Origin: Sordaria brevicollis
Taxonomy: Eukaryota; Ascomycota; Sordariomycetes; Sordariales; Sordariaceae
Length of the DNA stretch: 64,000 bases
Assembly (NCBI GenBank): GCA_033439795.1
Contig: JAUTDP010000013.1
Span: forward strand, 1-64,000
Direction: 5' to 3'
The translations under genes and the position numbers were made by a program. Below the pieces are notes generated by a model that had not been told where the DNA came from, did no database searches, and was given only the letters and a program-made list of their open reading frames with translations. How positions within the stretch are numbered: the first letter of the stretch is position 1; each line of letters begins with the position of its first letter. Below, one piece after another: positions 11,703 through 20,449 of the stretch.

Positions 11703-13299
11703 ATGGCCGAAGTACTCACCGGAATTGCCGTCGCCACCGAGTCTCTCACTCTTTGCATCAAAGCCGTCGGGGTCCTCAAAAGATTCTATGTGACGGTCAA
11801 AGAGGCGAGGGAGGATTTAAACAAGATCCTCAACTTGGTCGGACGAACAAGAAACCGTATCGAACTGATGAAGATGACGCTTATCGAGCTTCGAAAATCT
11901 ACTGATCCTGGTATCGCTGCGGGCTTCATCACCGCCTGTGACGGGCTCAACAGAACTTTGGAAGATCTGGTCCAAGAGGCATCGGCCATCGCCAATGGTC
12001 AATCTCGGTTCGGCATTGCCAGACGGTTGAAGTGGTCGATGAGCCACTCGAAAGTTGAGGAACTCGTTCGCAAGCTGGCGGAGCAGGAGAAGGAAGTTAC
12101 CAACTCGTACATGATGCTTAACTCGTAAGCCAAGCCCGCACTGGAGATAGCGAGGTCTGGTTTTCTGACTGAATAACAGATTGACTTGTCTTCGAACCCA
12201 GCAGGAGCTGCAAAAGCTCACAAGGTCGTCTGACGAACGCTCCGAGATCACAATCGCCTTCTGCCAAGAATCGGAGGAGCGCCTCTCTGACGTTTCCACA
12301 TTGCGGAACAGCTCAGAGGAGCCTGCAGGTAGAGTTCGTACCTGGCTCGGGCATGTAATCACCGACCACCACTCTTCGGAATATCTCCAGTTGCGAAACG
12401 AGCTATCCGAAGCCGTGTACTGGGGTGATTGGGAAGTTGTCTTCAACAAGCTCGAAGAGGGGCTTCGTACATATGGTGAACTTTGGGGAAACGCCACACG
12501 GATGAGTAAGTCAGAAATCTTTGCCGTAGTCGAATCAACACCAAGACACTGATACGTATGACAACAGAAGATCGATCGCAGTACCACCACCTCTCAATGT
12601 GGACTCCACTCCACCAAGCGGTATATCACCATGCGCCAGCCTATGTCGTCGAGCGATTGCTGGAATATGGATCTTTCAGTAAGTCCAGGTAACTTTGCGA
12701 CGATTCTGACTGCTTGTGTAATGGTTTGTTGACACTCAACAACAGAAACACTCCGAACAAGGACCTCCGAATTCGGCTATCGCAACCTGACCCCTCTCGA
12801 GCTTGCTCACGAAATGGAAGTATTTCACCTCTATCACATTCTCAGTCCAGTGATAAAGCAGCCATTGCCACCCGACACCCTGCAGAGAATAGAGTACAAC
12901 TTCCATCGCCTGATCCGCAGCGAGATAGGCCTGCGTGTCGACACGGAAAAGCTTTATCTTCCTGTTCTCGAAGCCCTGACGGAGCTTGATGGAGAGACTG
13001 TGTGGTTTCCAATCAAATTTGGGTATCCCGGTGCTGTATGCAATGACCCCTCCCAAGACTGTGGTGACCGACACTAACAGCGATCGATGCAGGGATACCT
13101 CTTTCAGCTACTAGGCAGAGAGCTTCAAGTCAAGTCCGTGAACATTCAGGCCAAAGCTTCGGAAATCCTCTATCGCGTGATGGAGGACGACATCTATGAG
13201 ACCGACCAGATCTCCAACTTTGCCGGAGACCTCAAGCAAGAGGAAAACATGGCGGAAGAAGATACCATGGGATCTTTGCCGTTCAAGTTGGAACAGTGA
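11703..13299 (+). CDS. HeLo-like N-terminal domain / ankyrin protein (5 exons)
   Basis: Exons are 11703-12124, 12180-12505, 12568-12678, 12746-13035 and 13093-13299. Introns are 55-67 nt and the last has a CACTAAC branch site. Total 1356 nt, 451 aa. Residues 1-140 are helical (MAEVLTGIAVATESLTLCIK at the start) and resemble the fungal N-terminal domain of STAND/NLR immune-type receptors (HeLo-like). No P-loop NACHT or NB-ARC follows. Instead there are a GDW helix (VYWGDWEVVFNKLEEG), ankyrin-like units (TPLHQAVYHHAP; NLTPLELAHEMEV), and a C-terminal module with LPVLEALTELDGETVWFPI then GYPGAGYLFQLL. This tail parallels that of the divergent ADP-ribosyltransferase-fold protein. It may be an adaptor or effector in self/non-self or stress signalling, which is inference only. 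Confidence 0.75.
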
Positions 13300-13334
13300 T
13301 AATCAACAACTCATCACATCATCAACAGCCAGCG

Positions 13335-15062
13335 TCATAGGGTCCACGACATGAAGCCGGAGACAAAAGCACCAAAGAGGACTGGGCTGACAGAAACAAG
13401 CTGCGGCACGCACCCGGCCCATAACAGTTGCCGTAGGACCACATGCTGGGAAATCTGGTCCGCATCCCGCGACCGGCACCGAAGGGGGAAGATGTGAAAG
13501 CCATTCACATTTCCAATCTCCATAAACCACACCGTCGTGAAGAACCACAAGGCACTGAAGGTCGACTCTGAGTAACGACAAGCCAGATCCCACAGCTCGA
13601 CAACGTATTCATCGACGGTATCCGGGCTTCTGCCCAGCGCGTACGAGAAGCGAGGTGGTTGTACACCCCTAAACTTGAGTGCCGACTCGTCAATCTCGCT
13701 GGGAGATAAGCCAAAGATGGCATAGACGTGTTCCACGGCGTCTCGATAACCGGCGTACCCAGTATTGGCATATCCCACAGCTTCATGCTCCACCTTGTCA
13801 CCTGCTGCCGATTGCTTCGCCGTCGTCGCCGCCGCGCCACTTCTCGTCATCAATCTCAGGGTACCAAGCTTCGACCTCATCTCACGAGACAGCTGTCCCT
13901 GTGCCATGAACACAATGTATTCGGCATGACACAGGGCAAACATCAAGTCGCGACCAATGAGATGGGCACCGGGAGCCCGAAGACAGTCGATGTTCCAACT
14001 CGCCTTCTGGTCCTCCTTCGCTTTGTCTCTCGGCGACAACAGCGGAGCATAAATCCACCGCGCCAGTCTCTCCACATGCTCCGTCTCCAACCCATTCCCA
14101 TGAAGCGCCACCCGCTTGTAAAACTGCGCCAGCGTCTCTCGCAACCGCTCCAATGGCTCGTTCGGCGACCACTGGTTCGACCGCATACGCTCGAAGAGCG
14201 CCATGATCTGCCCATCTGCCGCACGGTGTTCGTCGGGTATCTTGGGCGACCAGACCGCGTCGAATCCGCGGTCCGAGTTCAGAGTCAAGTCAGGAAGCAC
14301 GTAAACCGTGCCCTCGTGGTGTGTCGTCGGGAGGACGATTCGAGGAGCGCCAGGTCCATAGCTGTGGGGTGCGTGATGGGCGTAAGGGTTGGGCGGAACC
14401 GAGTCGGAGAGAAAGAGGAAGAGGCCTGCTAGGGAGAGAAGGCCGTGTAGTAATAATCTGTTGTTGTTGTTGTTGTTTTGTTCGGTGATCGGTAGGGCGG
14501 CGGCGGCGGCGGCGGCGGCGGCGGAAGAAGAATATGGAATTTTAGACGAAGTGTATACAGCAGCGAGTGCTGGGACGCCGACTAACAAAGTCACAAGGGA
14601 CTTGAATATGTAAAGAACCAGCCGCGACGACGAAGAATGGCGACCTAGTTGCACCCAGTTGTAGAGTCCTCCCGCGAGGGGAGAGGCGGAGCCGGAGCCG
14701 GTCGCTGGATTCTTTGACAATGACGAAAAGTGCCAAAGCAACAGAACGAGACAAGGAAGTACGGGGGCATGCGACAGAGCTACTAGGCCTTCAACCATGG
14801 ATTCCGCCTTGGTAACCGAGGATATAGCAGCAATCAACCATGCTCCTGAAGTAAGTGTCAAGATGGCGGCAACGCGGCAGTCGGTACTAGCTGGCCATGA
14901 ATTTAGAGGTAGCTGTAGCCATCGTCGACGACGTGCTCGGGGGTTTTCATAGCAGAGAAGGAATCCGCGATCGAGAAGGACGCGGTGCATGAGGAGCCAG
15001 GCTATGATGGTGCTTAGACGGCAAATTTCCTGTGGTTCGTACGTGTCAGTCAACTTTTCCAT
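13335..15062 (-). CDS. multipass membrane protein of unknown function
   Basis: A single long frame of about 575 aa from the ATG at 15062; an in-frame ATG at 15131 would add 23 residues over a small AATCCCCAATTCCT tandem repeat, so I prefer the inner one. Five hydrophobic segments lie in the N-terminal 260 residues, followed by a soluble region with PHSYGPGAPRIVLP and FDAVWSPKIPDEHR, and another hydrophobic stretch near the end. An alanine run coded by a GCC repeat (about 14498-14522) and an Asn run coded by a TTG/AAC repeat separate the fourth and fifth segments. The 3' end is only 35 bp from the stop of the HeLo-like gene, in tail-to-tail orientation. I do not recognise a family. The last 60 codons could be altered by an unrecognised intron. 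Confidence 0.6.
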   Translation of the reverse strand: MEKLTDTYEPQEICRLSTIIAWLLMHRVLLDRGFLLCYENPRARRRRWLQLPLNSWPASTDCRVAAILTLTSGAWLIAAISSVTKAESMVEGLVALSHAPVLPCLVLLLWHFSSLSKNPATGSGSASPLAGGLYNWVQLGRHSSSSRLVLYIFKSLVTLLVGVPALAAVYTSSKIPYSSSAAAAAAAAALPITEQNNNNNNRLLLHGLLSLAGLFLFLSDSVPPNPYAHHAPHSYGPGAPRIVLPTTHHEGTVYVLPDLTLNSDRGFDAVWSPKIPDEHRAADGQIMALFERMRSNQWSPNEPLERLRETLAQFYKRVALHGNGLETEHVERLARWIYAPLLSPRDKAKEDQKASWNIDCLRAPGAHLIGRDLMFALCHAEYIVFMAQGQLSREMRSKLGTLRLMTRSGAAATTAKQSAAGDKVEHEAVGYANTGYAGYRDAVEHVYAIFGLSPSEIDESALKFRGVQPPRFSYALGRSPDTVDEYVVELWDLACRYSESTFSALWFFTTVWFMEIGNVNGFHIFPLRCRSRDADQISQHVVLRQLLWAGCVPQLVSVSPVLFGAFVSGFMSWTL

Positions 15063-16530
15063 ATTGGGGATTAGGAATTGGGGATTAGGAATTGGGGATT
15101 GACACCGGGGCGGAAGCGGAAGATGGGGCATGGGGGTGGAATTGAGAAACGAGACAAGACAGAGAGACGAACTAGAGTATTGACGCTGTTAACCCCAGAC
15201 AATAATATTCGGGGCCAGCCTTCATCTTTTGAATCCATGTTTTTGCTTCGCCTCGCCTCTATTGTAGTCGCCCCGTCTGTCAATTGACGTATCTTCGATG
15301 AGTGTTCCTAATATGAAAGATCGTAGCCATGTGGTATCTTGTTGTAGGAAGAGGAATGCCGGATAACTACCTACCCAAAGCTGTACCACTTCAAAAGCTG
15401 TCTGTCAGCTAGCTATCAAACCTCTCCAACCCGACCGTGCCTCTCTCTGTCCATTGGATGCAAGTGGATGCAATGGGGTTGGGACCGTTGTGTCGGGTAC
15501 TTAACCTCGACCTTTGGATGCAACAAGTACAGATACCAGCTGTGGGATAGGACAGCGTAGGCGGTAAGAGGTGAGCGCGCCACTCTCGATCCGGACCTAC
15601 CCTCCTACCTAGAAGCAACAGCGTTCGAGTCCTCCTTCGGGAACACTCGGGCACCCTTTTTTTGCACTTTTATTGGCCATTTCTCAACCACCGAATTTGT
15701 AATTCACTGGTAGCGTGTGCACTTCGAAGGAGTTGTAGACACATGAGGAATCTTTTTGCGCGCGGTGCGCCCAACACACCCCCGCATTTCCTGCATCTAT
15801 CAATCGCGATCCAATCGCGGGCATTCTCGGTCCTCCGTGCGATGCGCTTCTCTGCAATCTTGATTGGAGAACTCTAACGACTTGTCACGTGTATCTCGTG
15901 TGACTTTGATGATGAATTAATCGATTGATCGCTATCATGTACTCTCTTTGATCCCTACCAGCTTCCTCTAAAGGACCAAACAATATTCAAACCGCTTTGT
16001 TAAGAAAATGGACCGTAGTGACCGTTCTGTTGATTCGGCCCCTCCGAACATCTTCTGAAGATGTGAGACTGCTCGTGTGTCCCAGCGTCAAGTGGTACTG
16101 TGGTGCCCAAAGAGCTGAGATGAGAACCTGAACCACCGAGACGATGACCGACTAAGGCGAAAAGAGACGGGACGTAGGGACGTTGGAAGCAATTGCGCTG
16201 GTGATGGCTGATTGCGAAAAGTTGGTTCGCGTTCTCCTCAATGTCCGCCTCCAAACTTCGACATTTCTTTCTCCCCGTCACCAGGCAGAATAATCAACCT
16301 CTTGATCAGGCTTCCCAGTCCATTTCCTTATGGTGTCCATGGTCCTTCTCCTCCAAGTCCTTGCCAATCTGACGAGCCCTGTGCTGCTGCCCTGGATCCT
16401 TTTGCTGCAGGTCCTCGCCGTCCGCTTTCTCTTCGTGGCCACGATCCTTTCCCACGCCCTCAACAAACTCATGAGGCCAAAGATCAGGGCAAGCCGGGAG
16501 GGGTGCATGCATCTGCCCACAGTTATCGCA
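15063..16530. other. intergenic, about 1.5 kb
   Basis: No gene supported. It includes a short tandem repeat (aattggggattagg, 15065-15100) and the dispersed repeat at 15497-15680. The open frames from 16212 onwards on the plus strand are antisense to the gene at 16531-17226. Confidence 0.45.
15497..15680 (+). repeat. short dispersed repeat with B-box-like word, copy 3 (weakest)
   Basis: Contains gggtacttaa near 15498, a B-box-like gttcgagtcc at 15623-15632, and an end cacccttttttttgcactttt-like tract that resembles the end of the copy near 42330 (attttttgcacttttt). Sequence identity in the middle is low, so membership in the family is tentative. Confidence 0.3.
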
Positions 16531-17226
16531 CTAGGATTCAGGGTCGTGACCACCATAATACGATTCCTCCTCCTCGCCGTACATGTCATCACTCCCGTAC
16601 ATGCCCATCATCTCTTCGTCGTATTCATATTCCTCGTCATAATAGGGCTCGTCCATGTAATCACCATCCATATAATTCTCCGGATTCTCCTCCCCCTCCG
16701 AAGAAACATCATTCTCCCTATCCGGCGACGGCGGGCGAGCTTCGTCAATCTCGGTAACGACCGCTTTGCCCTTGGCGTCGAAGCGGATCTCGGCCGTGAC
16801 GTATTTGCACTTGGCGCAGTGATGGCCGTGTCTGGGAAACCCAGCCTTCTTCAGGTCGCGGAGTGTGGCGAAACCTTTGGGGCCTACTTCGATGAGGTAG
16901 AGGCAGCCGCAGGTGGCTACCTTGCCGCGGATGAATAGGTAGCCGGCTCTCGGATGACCCGGTTTTTTGGGTGGTGGCGGCTGGTCGTCGGAGGGGCGAG
17001 GAGGCTGGGCGCCGTGGGCGGTCGCCTGGACGGTGGTTTTGGACTTGGGAGGAGGAGGAGGAGGAGAGTCCGTTGCTCGTTGCTTGCCTTTGTCTTTCTT
17101 CTTCTTTTCTGCGGGAGGAGGTTCGCTGGTTTGGGCACCTTGAGGGCGAGAGGCCGCGAGTGGCTGGGAAGAAGAAGGATGAGGTGTCAGCATGTTGTAT
17201 CTCGATGACGTGTCGGCTAGTGCCAT
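16531..17226 (-). CDS. hypothetical protein with Cys/His cluster and acidic Tyr-rich tail
   Basis: Open from the ATG at 17226 (MALADTSSRYNML), 231 aa if that is the start. The N-terminal half is Pro/Lys-rich (EKKKKDKGKQRATDSPPPPPP). A compact central region follows with a CGC (in VATCGCLYLIEVG) and, about 30 residues on, HGHHCAKCKYV; these cysteines and histidines could bind a metal. The last 60 residues are acidic with many tyrosines and methionines. The frame stays open and protein-like upstream (NFPHWINTLTPSL), so an upstream exon at 17420-17711 probably belongs to the same gene. The exact splice is unclear to me. No family recognised. Confidence 0.55.
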   Translation of the reverse strand: MALADTSSRYNMLTPHPSSSQPLAASRPQGAQTSEPPPAEKKKKDKGKQRATDSPPPPPPKSKTTVQATAHGAQPPRPSDDQPPPPKKPGHPRAGYLFIRGKVATCGCLYLIEVGPKGFATLRDLKKAGFPRHGHHCAKCKYVTAEIRFDAKGKAVVTEIDEARPPSPDRENDVSSEGEENPENYMDGDYMDEPYYDEEYEYDEEMMGMYGSDDMYGEEEESYYGGHDPES

Positions 17227-17419
17227 GAGAGACGGTGTAAGGGTATTGATCCAGTGTGGAAAGTTCAAGGCCTGCCATCTCGATTCTGGTGGCTTTTCTT
17301 GATCAAGGTAGTTTGATGTTTGCCGCGGAGGTGGATAATGCCTGACACTGGTGAAGCAAAGATGGGAGGTAAACGTTAACAGGGACAGGAGAATATAAGG
17401 GTTAACCGACCTGGTCTGA

Positions 17420-17711
17420 AGAATCGGTCGAGTTGCCGCTCTTAGAAGGCTCAGATAGACATCCGGAAGACCCTTGGATGGCACGAGTGGTATCGAAAGA
17501 TGACGCAGTCGACGAATCTTTGCTCGGTAACGTAGGGCGGTTGCTCGGTTTGGGCGTATTAGATGGCTCAGAGGCAGCCGCGTTGCCATTTTTCGTCGGC
17601 ATCGTGACGGCGTGCGGTGGAGAGGGCTTGGGTCCGTTGCTGGTGCCAGGCATTTTGGCGTTGCGACCTGCCATCACCCTTTTGAGGGCGTCTGGGTAAG
17701 TTAATCTTGAG
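17420..17711 (-). CDS. probable upstream exon of the 16531-17226 gene
   Basis: Minus-strand open stretch containing MYSRLTYPDALKRVMAGRNA, then a Ser/Thr/Pro-rich segment ending ...DSSDQ next to a possible donor (GTCGGT or, one phase later, GTTAAC). Candidate acceptors lie at about 17341 (CACCAG) and 17303 (TCAAG). The GTTAAC-to-TCAAG pairing would keep the frame into EKPPESRWQALNF, but this is uncertain. A start codon at about 17715 is plausible. Confidence 0.35.
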
Positions 17712-18257
17712 TACATGATAGGAGTTACGGGTAGCACCCGGGGTACAACGTTCTCGTTTGGTGTAGTGATGGGGCAATATCGCTGTCTTTTAGTGATGCT
17801 ACAGTCGTTTGATGGTCGGAGTAAACTTACTGTTGTTCCGTACCCGCGGTGTTCCCTTGTCGTGCTCTTTGGGCTGGCTTCAGGGCCGGAGCTTCCTGCT
17901 GTGACGGGCAATTGTTCTTTCTCTCCGACCTGAAATAAATCTAAAAGACAAGTGCACAAGAAAGAGTAGGGAAGTAGAGTTTCATCGGTCCCAATTAAAG
18001 TGTCAAAGGACAAGTTTGTTCTTTCCCCGGGGGAGCCCATGCGTCGTTGCCCGATGCTTGGTGTTTATTGTTTATGCTCGATGAAGCATTGGAGCCTGGA
18101 CTTTGAGTTTGATATCCAGTATCCGACACACATCCGTTTATGTGCGGAAATCAAGAATGATCTTGCGAAAGCCATGACCTTCTTCGTTAGCTGCAAAGGC
18201 TGGCTTCTCAGTGCACTGGGTGCAACATCCCTCCAATTGCATAGGTATGGTCTTTCA

Positions 18258-18418
18258 AGAACCAAAACCCCAAGTATTTCGAGCACATAATCTATCAAGT
18301 ATGCATGAGCAGGTAAGCGCAGGCGGGCTCCTCTTACATTTGGCGACAAAAGAAACAGCACCACAAACAAGAATATGATATTCAGAGGTTGGCGAGTGTT
18401 CGGTAGGAGTTTTCGGCG
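18258..18418 (-). pseudogene. 3' part of a host open frame interrupted by the MULE
   Basis: On the minus strand the left flank of the transposon reads in one frame from the target duplication through PTEHSPTSEYHILVCGAV to a stop at 18255-18257, with a good donor (GTAAGA at 18337). The same frame is open in the right flank at 35344-35197. Removing the element and one copy of the 8-bp duplication joins them without a frameshift. No function recognised. Confidence 0.4.
18411..18418. repeat. target site duplication of the MULE, left copy
   Basis: TTTCGGCG at 18411-18418 is repeated at 35189-35196, immediately outside the inverted repeats. Mutator-like elements usually make 8-11-bp (typically 9-bp) duplications; a ninth base would be G on the left and A on the right. 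Confidence 0.75.
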
Positions 18419-18524
18419 GAGAGACACTCGGCGGGCAGTGTCACTTTTCTAACTGGGCAGTGTCACACTGCCCGTATAGCAATATACATTACTATGCGGG
18501 CAGTACTACAATAATCCCTAACCC
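18419..18524 (+). repeat. left terminal inverted repeat of the MULE
   Basis: Matches the reverse complement of 35085-35188 over about 105 bp with few differences, mostly transitions. It holds two direct copies of GGGCAGTGTCAC (18433-18444 and 18455-18466), then an imperfect palindrome (18467-18504) with arms ACTGCCCG and CGGGCAGT, and it ends in AATCCCTAACCC. Confidence 0.9.
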
Positions 18525-18979
18525 TATAAAATATAGAAACCCCGCCGCCCAACGCCTACTTAGCAATTAAACTTAGCGTTTTTCATCGCGAAATGCGCGA
18601 TTTCTTTCGCGCAACGAATTGAACACAACGACTACACACCACCATAACTTCACAACAACGCTTCGTATCAATACAATTTTAACGTTAATAAATTCGCTAT
18701 ATTATAAACTCTTTATCAAATTAACTAAGTTTTTAACAATATATCTACTATTGAAATTAATAGTGATTTTAATACTTAATATTTATTTAATAAAAATAAA
18801 CTCGCGCCCACCTCTCCTACCGCCGGGTCTATCCCTACCTCTATTTAATAGTACGCTAATAAGGATTCGGATAGTAATAATAATAATCTATTCAAAAAGT
18901 CCCTTCGTAATAACTACCCCTTTAACGAAGGAGAAAATTCCTCTTTTAATTCGTAAAAAAAAGAAATACCCAACCTAAT

Positions 18980-19691
18980 AATAGAAAATATTATACCTAA
19001 ACCCCTACTATTTACTAAAAATATATAAAATACCCTTAACGTATAAGGACATTTTCAAAATTTTATTTTCAACCGTACTTAAACGGCAAATTATTGAAAA
19101 GGCTAACCTACGTACTATAAATTAAAATATAATTATTATAGCCACCCTCGTCCTTTTACAACTAAATTTAAGAAAACTAAGAATCGTAATTGCGGCTATT
19201 TATAATTTAAAGTAATTATTACTTTAGAGGAGAATAATTAGCAATAGATTTTTAGACTTAATAATAGGCCCGAATACCAAATTTATAACCACCGCCGTTC
19301 CTTATACGAATCCGCCTACCTATAATATCGAAAGGCTAAAAAGATTAACGAAGTTTTTAAACGAATTATATCTTTAATTTACGAATCTAATATTAAACCT
19401 CAAAATATTCTTTTTATTATTAAACGAGAGTTTAAAATAACGGCCTTTATATAAAAGGATATAAATAATTAGCGCCACCGTATTAAAAAATCGATCCGGG
19501 AGAATTACGAAACTACTACTAATATTATTAAAAAGTTAAATAAAGCTAGCGTTATTTATATTATTAAATAGGTTAATAATAACCCCTATCGCCTTATTAA
19601 TTTTACTTTTTTATAGAATTATTATATAGGATAATAAAAGAAATTCCCAAAGTATTTAAATATTAATAATACTTATAAAATTAATAGGTAT
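18980..19691 (+). pseudogene. MULE transposase, N-terminal part (RIP-mutated)
   Basis: Reading through C-to-T stops, the plus strand gives NHRPEYQIYNHRRSL, then KPQNILFIIKRE and FPKYLNINNTYKINR. This is the layout that precedes the first catalytic Asp of MULE transposases (NHEP..HR, then xPRxIL, then the LDCTYKTNR-type motif, here with Asp changed to Asn as RIP would do). The frame breaks at 19691, where the LTR element is inserted. Confidence 0.65.
19688..19691. repeat. 4-bp target duplication of the LTR retrotransposon, left copy
   Basis: GTAT at 19688-19691 recurs at 33231-33234. Joining there restores MULE sequence in which GTATAA would be the 5' end of a short intron with a TACTAAT branch site (about 33266). 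Confidence 0.6.
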
Positions 19692-20314
19692 TGAAATGGG
19701 GAAGAAAAACAACCCCAAACAACCACTACCACTATAATAACTGGGAAAGGAGCCATATTAAAAACTTCTAATAAGACTAAAAGAGTAGAGAGGGGAGTAA
19801 ATCTGTAAGGGAGAAAGGAGCAATCTAATAGTAGGAACATCTTTTTCGACTTAATTATATCTTTTCTTTTACCTATTATAGAGGTAGGGTTAAGAAGTCT
19901 CAAAGATTTAATTAAAGAATTAATTTTCACCAAATTAAAGAAGATTTTTATTTCAAAGATTAAATAAAATCTAATTATTATTCTAGTAAAAGTTGCCTAA
20001 CCTTCTTTCTTTTCTTTCTAATTACCCTTCTCTCCTTTTATTCCTTTAGAATTTTCTTTCTTTCTATATAAAAATCCGAAATTTATTCTATAATTTTCTT
20101 TCTTAATTTACTCAATATACTACTATTATATTTCCTTCAAATTAGTTTATTATAACGTATCCTTATTTTGTACTTTTTTTCTTAAATTATAATTAGGGAA
20201 AATCCTTAGAAGAATTCCTCTAGAATAAAAAACTACGAAAAATTTTCGAAAAAATTCGGAAAAAATCTACTATTTAATTATATACCCTTATACCTATTTA
20301 TCCGCCCCATTTCA
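19692..20314 (-). repeat. 3' LTR (left), heavily RIP-mutated
   Basis: 623 bp, colinear with 32608-33230. Differences are almost all C/T or G/A. This copy carries more RIP changes in its right third than its partner does. Confidence 0.9.
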
Positions 20315-20331
20315 AACTTCCCTTTAAATTT
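20315..20331 (-). promoter_or_regulatory. polypurine tract of the retrotransposon
   Basis: On the minus strand AAATTTAAAGGGAAGTT lies directly before the LTR's TG, the position where plus-strand DNA synthesis is primed. No equivalent purine run borders the other LTR. Confidence 0.6.
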
Positions 20332-20449
20332 ACTTATTAATCCTATAAAACTAAATTTATTAATAATTACCTCAATCCTTCCTAACCGACCTCTTCCTTT
20401 TTTACCTTTCTAATCTCTTAAACTCTCTTTCCCTTTTTTTTCTCTTTTT

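Noticed and set aside
18065..18427. Minus-strand frame with a hydrophobic N-terminus next to the MULE
   Set aside because: It starts at GTG inside the transposon end. With the element removed an ATG does appear, but another frame crosses the junction with more protein-like content, so I favour that one.
18619..18978. Hydrophobic 119-codon frame at the left end of the MULE
   Set aside because: AT-driven composition (Ile/Leu/Asn) in RIP-mutated DNA. The transposase match starts further on.
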